Positions 41,162 through 42,256 of a stretch of 42,256 nucleotides of DNA are shown here, in pieces. Under the pieces are notes generated by a model. It had not been told where the DNA came from. It worked only from the letters and a program-made list of their open reading frames with translations, and made no database searches. A program made the position numbers and the translations under genes. The stretch lies in contig JBCCCC010000012.1 of the NCBI GenBank assembly GCA_039033695.1, positions 1-42,256 on the forward strand, read 5' to 3'. Origin of the DNA: CALBPI01 sp039033695. GTDB lineage: Bacteria; Pseudomonadota; Gammaproteobacteria; Steroidobacterales; Woeseiaceae. The first letter of the stretch is position 1, and every line of letters starts with the position of its first letter.

Positions 41162-42256
41162 TCATGAATCTGATGTCGTGAATTCCGGATAAGCCTCAAG
41201 CCCACACTCGGCGATATCAACACCATTGTATTCCTCTTCCTCGGACACTCTGATGCCGACAGTCTTCTTCAGGATGAACCACACCACGAAGCTGGTGCCG
41301 AACACCCAGGCGAAAATTGAGACGATGCCGTACAGCTGCCAGATTAGCGACGCATCCGGATTAGTCAGGCACACGGCGAGCAATCCCCAGATACCAACGA
41401 CACCGTGCACCGAGATCGCCCCAACCGGGTCGTCAATCTTGAGCTTGTCGAGTGTGACAATCGATACAACCACCAATGCGCCGCCAACGGCGCCAATCAG
41501 TGTTGCGAAGCCGGGTGCAGGCGTGAGCGGTTCCGCGGTAATCGCTACCAGACCGGCCAATGCGCCATTGAGCGCCATTGTCAGGTCGGCTTTGCCAAAC
41601 CAAAAGCGCGCCAGCAGCAATGCTGTGACCAGTCCGCCAGCTGCTGCCATATTGGTGTTGACCATGATGAGCGCGACTGCGTTGGCATTATCGACGCCGG
41701 TTACCTGGAGCTGCGATCCGCCGTTAAATCCGAACCATCCAAGCCATAGAATCAACGTACCCAACGCGGCCATCGGCAGGTTGCAGCCGGGGATGGGGTG
41801 GATCGATCCGTCTTTGCCATATTTGCCTTTGCGAGGTCCCAGCAGCAAGACGCCAGCCAGAGCGGCCGCAGCGCCGGTCATGTGGACGACGCCAGAGCCA
41901 GCGAAGTCGAGGAATCCGCCGACGTTCAGCCAGCCGTCACCCCATTTCCAGAAGCCCTGAATCGGATAGATGAACCCTGTCAGGACGATGGCGAAAAGAA
42001 AGAACGTGCCGAGCTTCATGCGTTCTGCGACAGCACCAGAGACGATCGACATCGCAGTTGCGACAAACACGACCTGGAAGAAGAAGTCCGACAGACCAGA
42101 GTAGTATGCGTCGCCAGCGGCAACGGCAGCCGCATCGTTGTCGCCGCTCCCCAGGATGCCTATATTGCCAAGCGCATTGAATACGCCGCCCTGAAAATCG
42201 CCTCCCGGATACATGATCGCGTAACCGCACAGCATGTACATGATGGAGGCAATGGA
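41162..42256 (-). CDS. amt: Ammonium transporter Amt (5' end cut by window edge)
   Basis: 365 residues seen; the N-terminus lies beyond the right edge. The visible part starts in helix 3 (MLCGYAIMYPGG). DFAGSGVVHMTGAAAALAG holds the Amt signature with the first pore His. GTLILWLGWFGFNGGSQL, GGLVTALLL and AISVHGVVGIWGLLAVCL (second pore His) follow. Helices run to about residue 330, with a cytoplasmic tail ending DIAECGLEAYPEFTTSDS. It takes up ammonium across the inner membrane. A glnK gene would be expected upstream outside the window. No regulator site is visible, since the promoter is not in the window. Confidence 0.96.
   Translation of the reverse strand, partial: SIASIMYMLCGYAIMYPGGDFQGGVFNALGNIGILGSGDNDAAAVAAGDAYYSGLSDFFFQVVFVATAMSIVSGAVAERMKLGTFFLFAIVLTGFIYPIQGFWKWGDGWLNVGGFLDFAGSGVVHMTGAAAALAGVLLLGPRKGKYGKDGSIHPIPGCNLPMAALGTLILWLGWFGFNGGSQLQVTGVDNANAVALIMVNTNMAAAGGLVTALLLARFWFGKADLTMALNGALAGLVAITAEPLTPAPGFATLIGAVGGALVVVSIVTLDKLKIDDPVGAISVHGVVGIWGLLAVCLTNPDASLIWQLYGIVSIFAWVFGTSFVVWFILKKTVGIRVSEEEEYNGVDIAECGLEAYPEFTTSDS

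Overview
The window is chromosomal DNA from a moderately GC-rich, free-living, respiring bacterium, most likely a member of the Gammaproteobacteria. The best evidence is conserved gene order. One minus-strand run reads dapF - DUF484 - xerC - hslV - hslU - DUF971 - ubiE - ubiJ - ubiB (34390 down to 26488). A second reads hemC - hemD - hemX - hemY followed by an SDR-family gene (40272 down to 35144). Lipoproteins, a TonB-dependent receptor and a beta-barrel protein show a Gram-negative envelope, and ubiB/E/J show ubiquinone respiration. A genus cannot be named from the sequence alone. No tRNA, rRNA, CRISPR array, insertion sequence or prophage was seen.

Layout. 1-7000: mostly exported or envelope proteins: an edge-truncated nitrilase-fold protein lacking the usual catalytic Cys, a lipoprotein with an HELGH metalloprotease motif, an unrecognised 170-residue protein, an RDD membrane protein, a second lipoprotein, a membrane-anchored LytTR regulator divergent from a beta-barrel protein, and a periplasmic thioredoxin-like protein. 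7183-10912: a YceH-type protein, an exported serine beta-lactamase-fold hydrolase, a YugP-type membrane metalloprotease and a SIMPL-domain protein. 10994-14602: a vitamin B12 uptake operon with a cobalamin riboswitch, a BtuB-type receptor, a DUF6580 membrane protein and a BtuF-like protein without signal peptide. 14605-20085: a 27-bp palindrome, an ABC exporter, an AbgT-family transporter and a protein kinase-HDOD fusion. 20265-26479: small plus-strand genes (TRIC-type channel, DNA glycosylase, DUF1272, phospholipase A2-like lipoprotein, VOC protein, bioY, DUF1801, cupin, DUF2799 lipoprotein) and a minus-strand amino-acid permease. 26488-34390: the ubiquinone/protease/recombinase/lysine block. 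34493-35131: an orphan ParA-type ATPase. 35144-40272: haem biosynthesis. 40399-42256: a DUF4124 protein and an edge-truncated ammonium transporter with a clear terminator.

How genes work together. The B12 operon joins riboswitch sensing, outer-membrane uptake and a candidate inner-membrane step, with no BtuCD in view. hemC and hemD make uroporphyrinogen III, and hemX and hemY are the usual membrane partners. ubiE, ubiJ and ubiB serve ubiquinone synthesis. hslV and hslU form the HslVU protease. dapF, DUF484 and xerC are a tightly spaced set.

The points most worth a second look are the B12 cassette and its RBS-sequestering leader, hemD with no canonical start codon, two LytTR-type repeats between a LytTR gene and a beta-barrel gene, the kinase-HDOD fusion with a changed catalytic loop, the Cys-less nitrilase homologue and the 27-bp palindrome. 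All family names come from reading motifs by eye; no database search was run.
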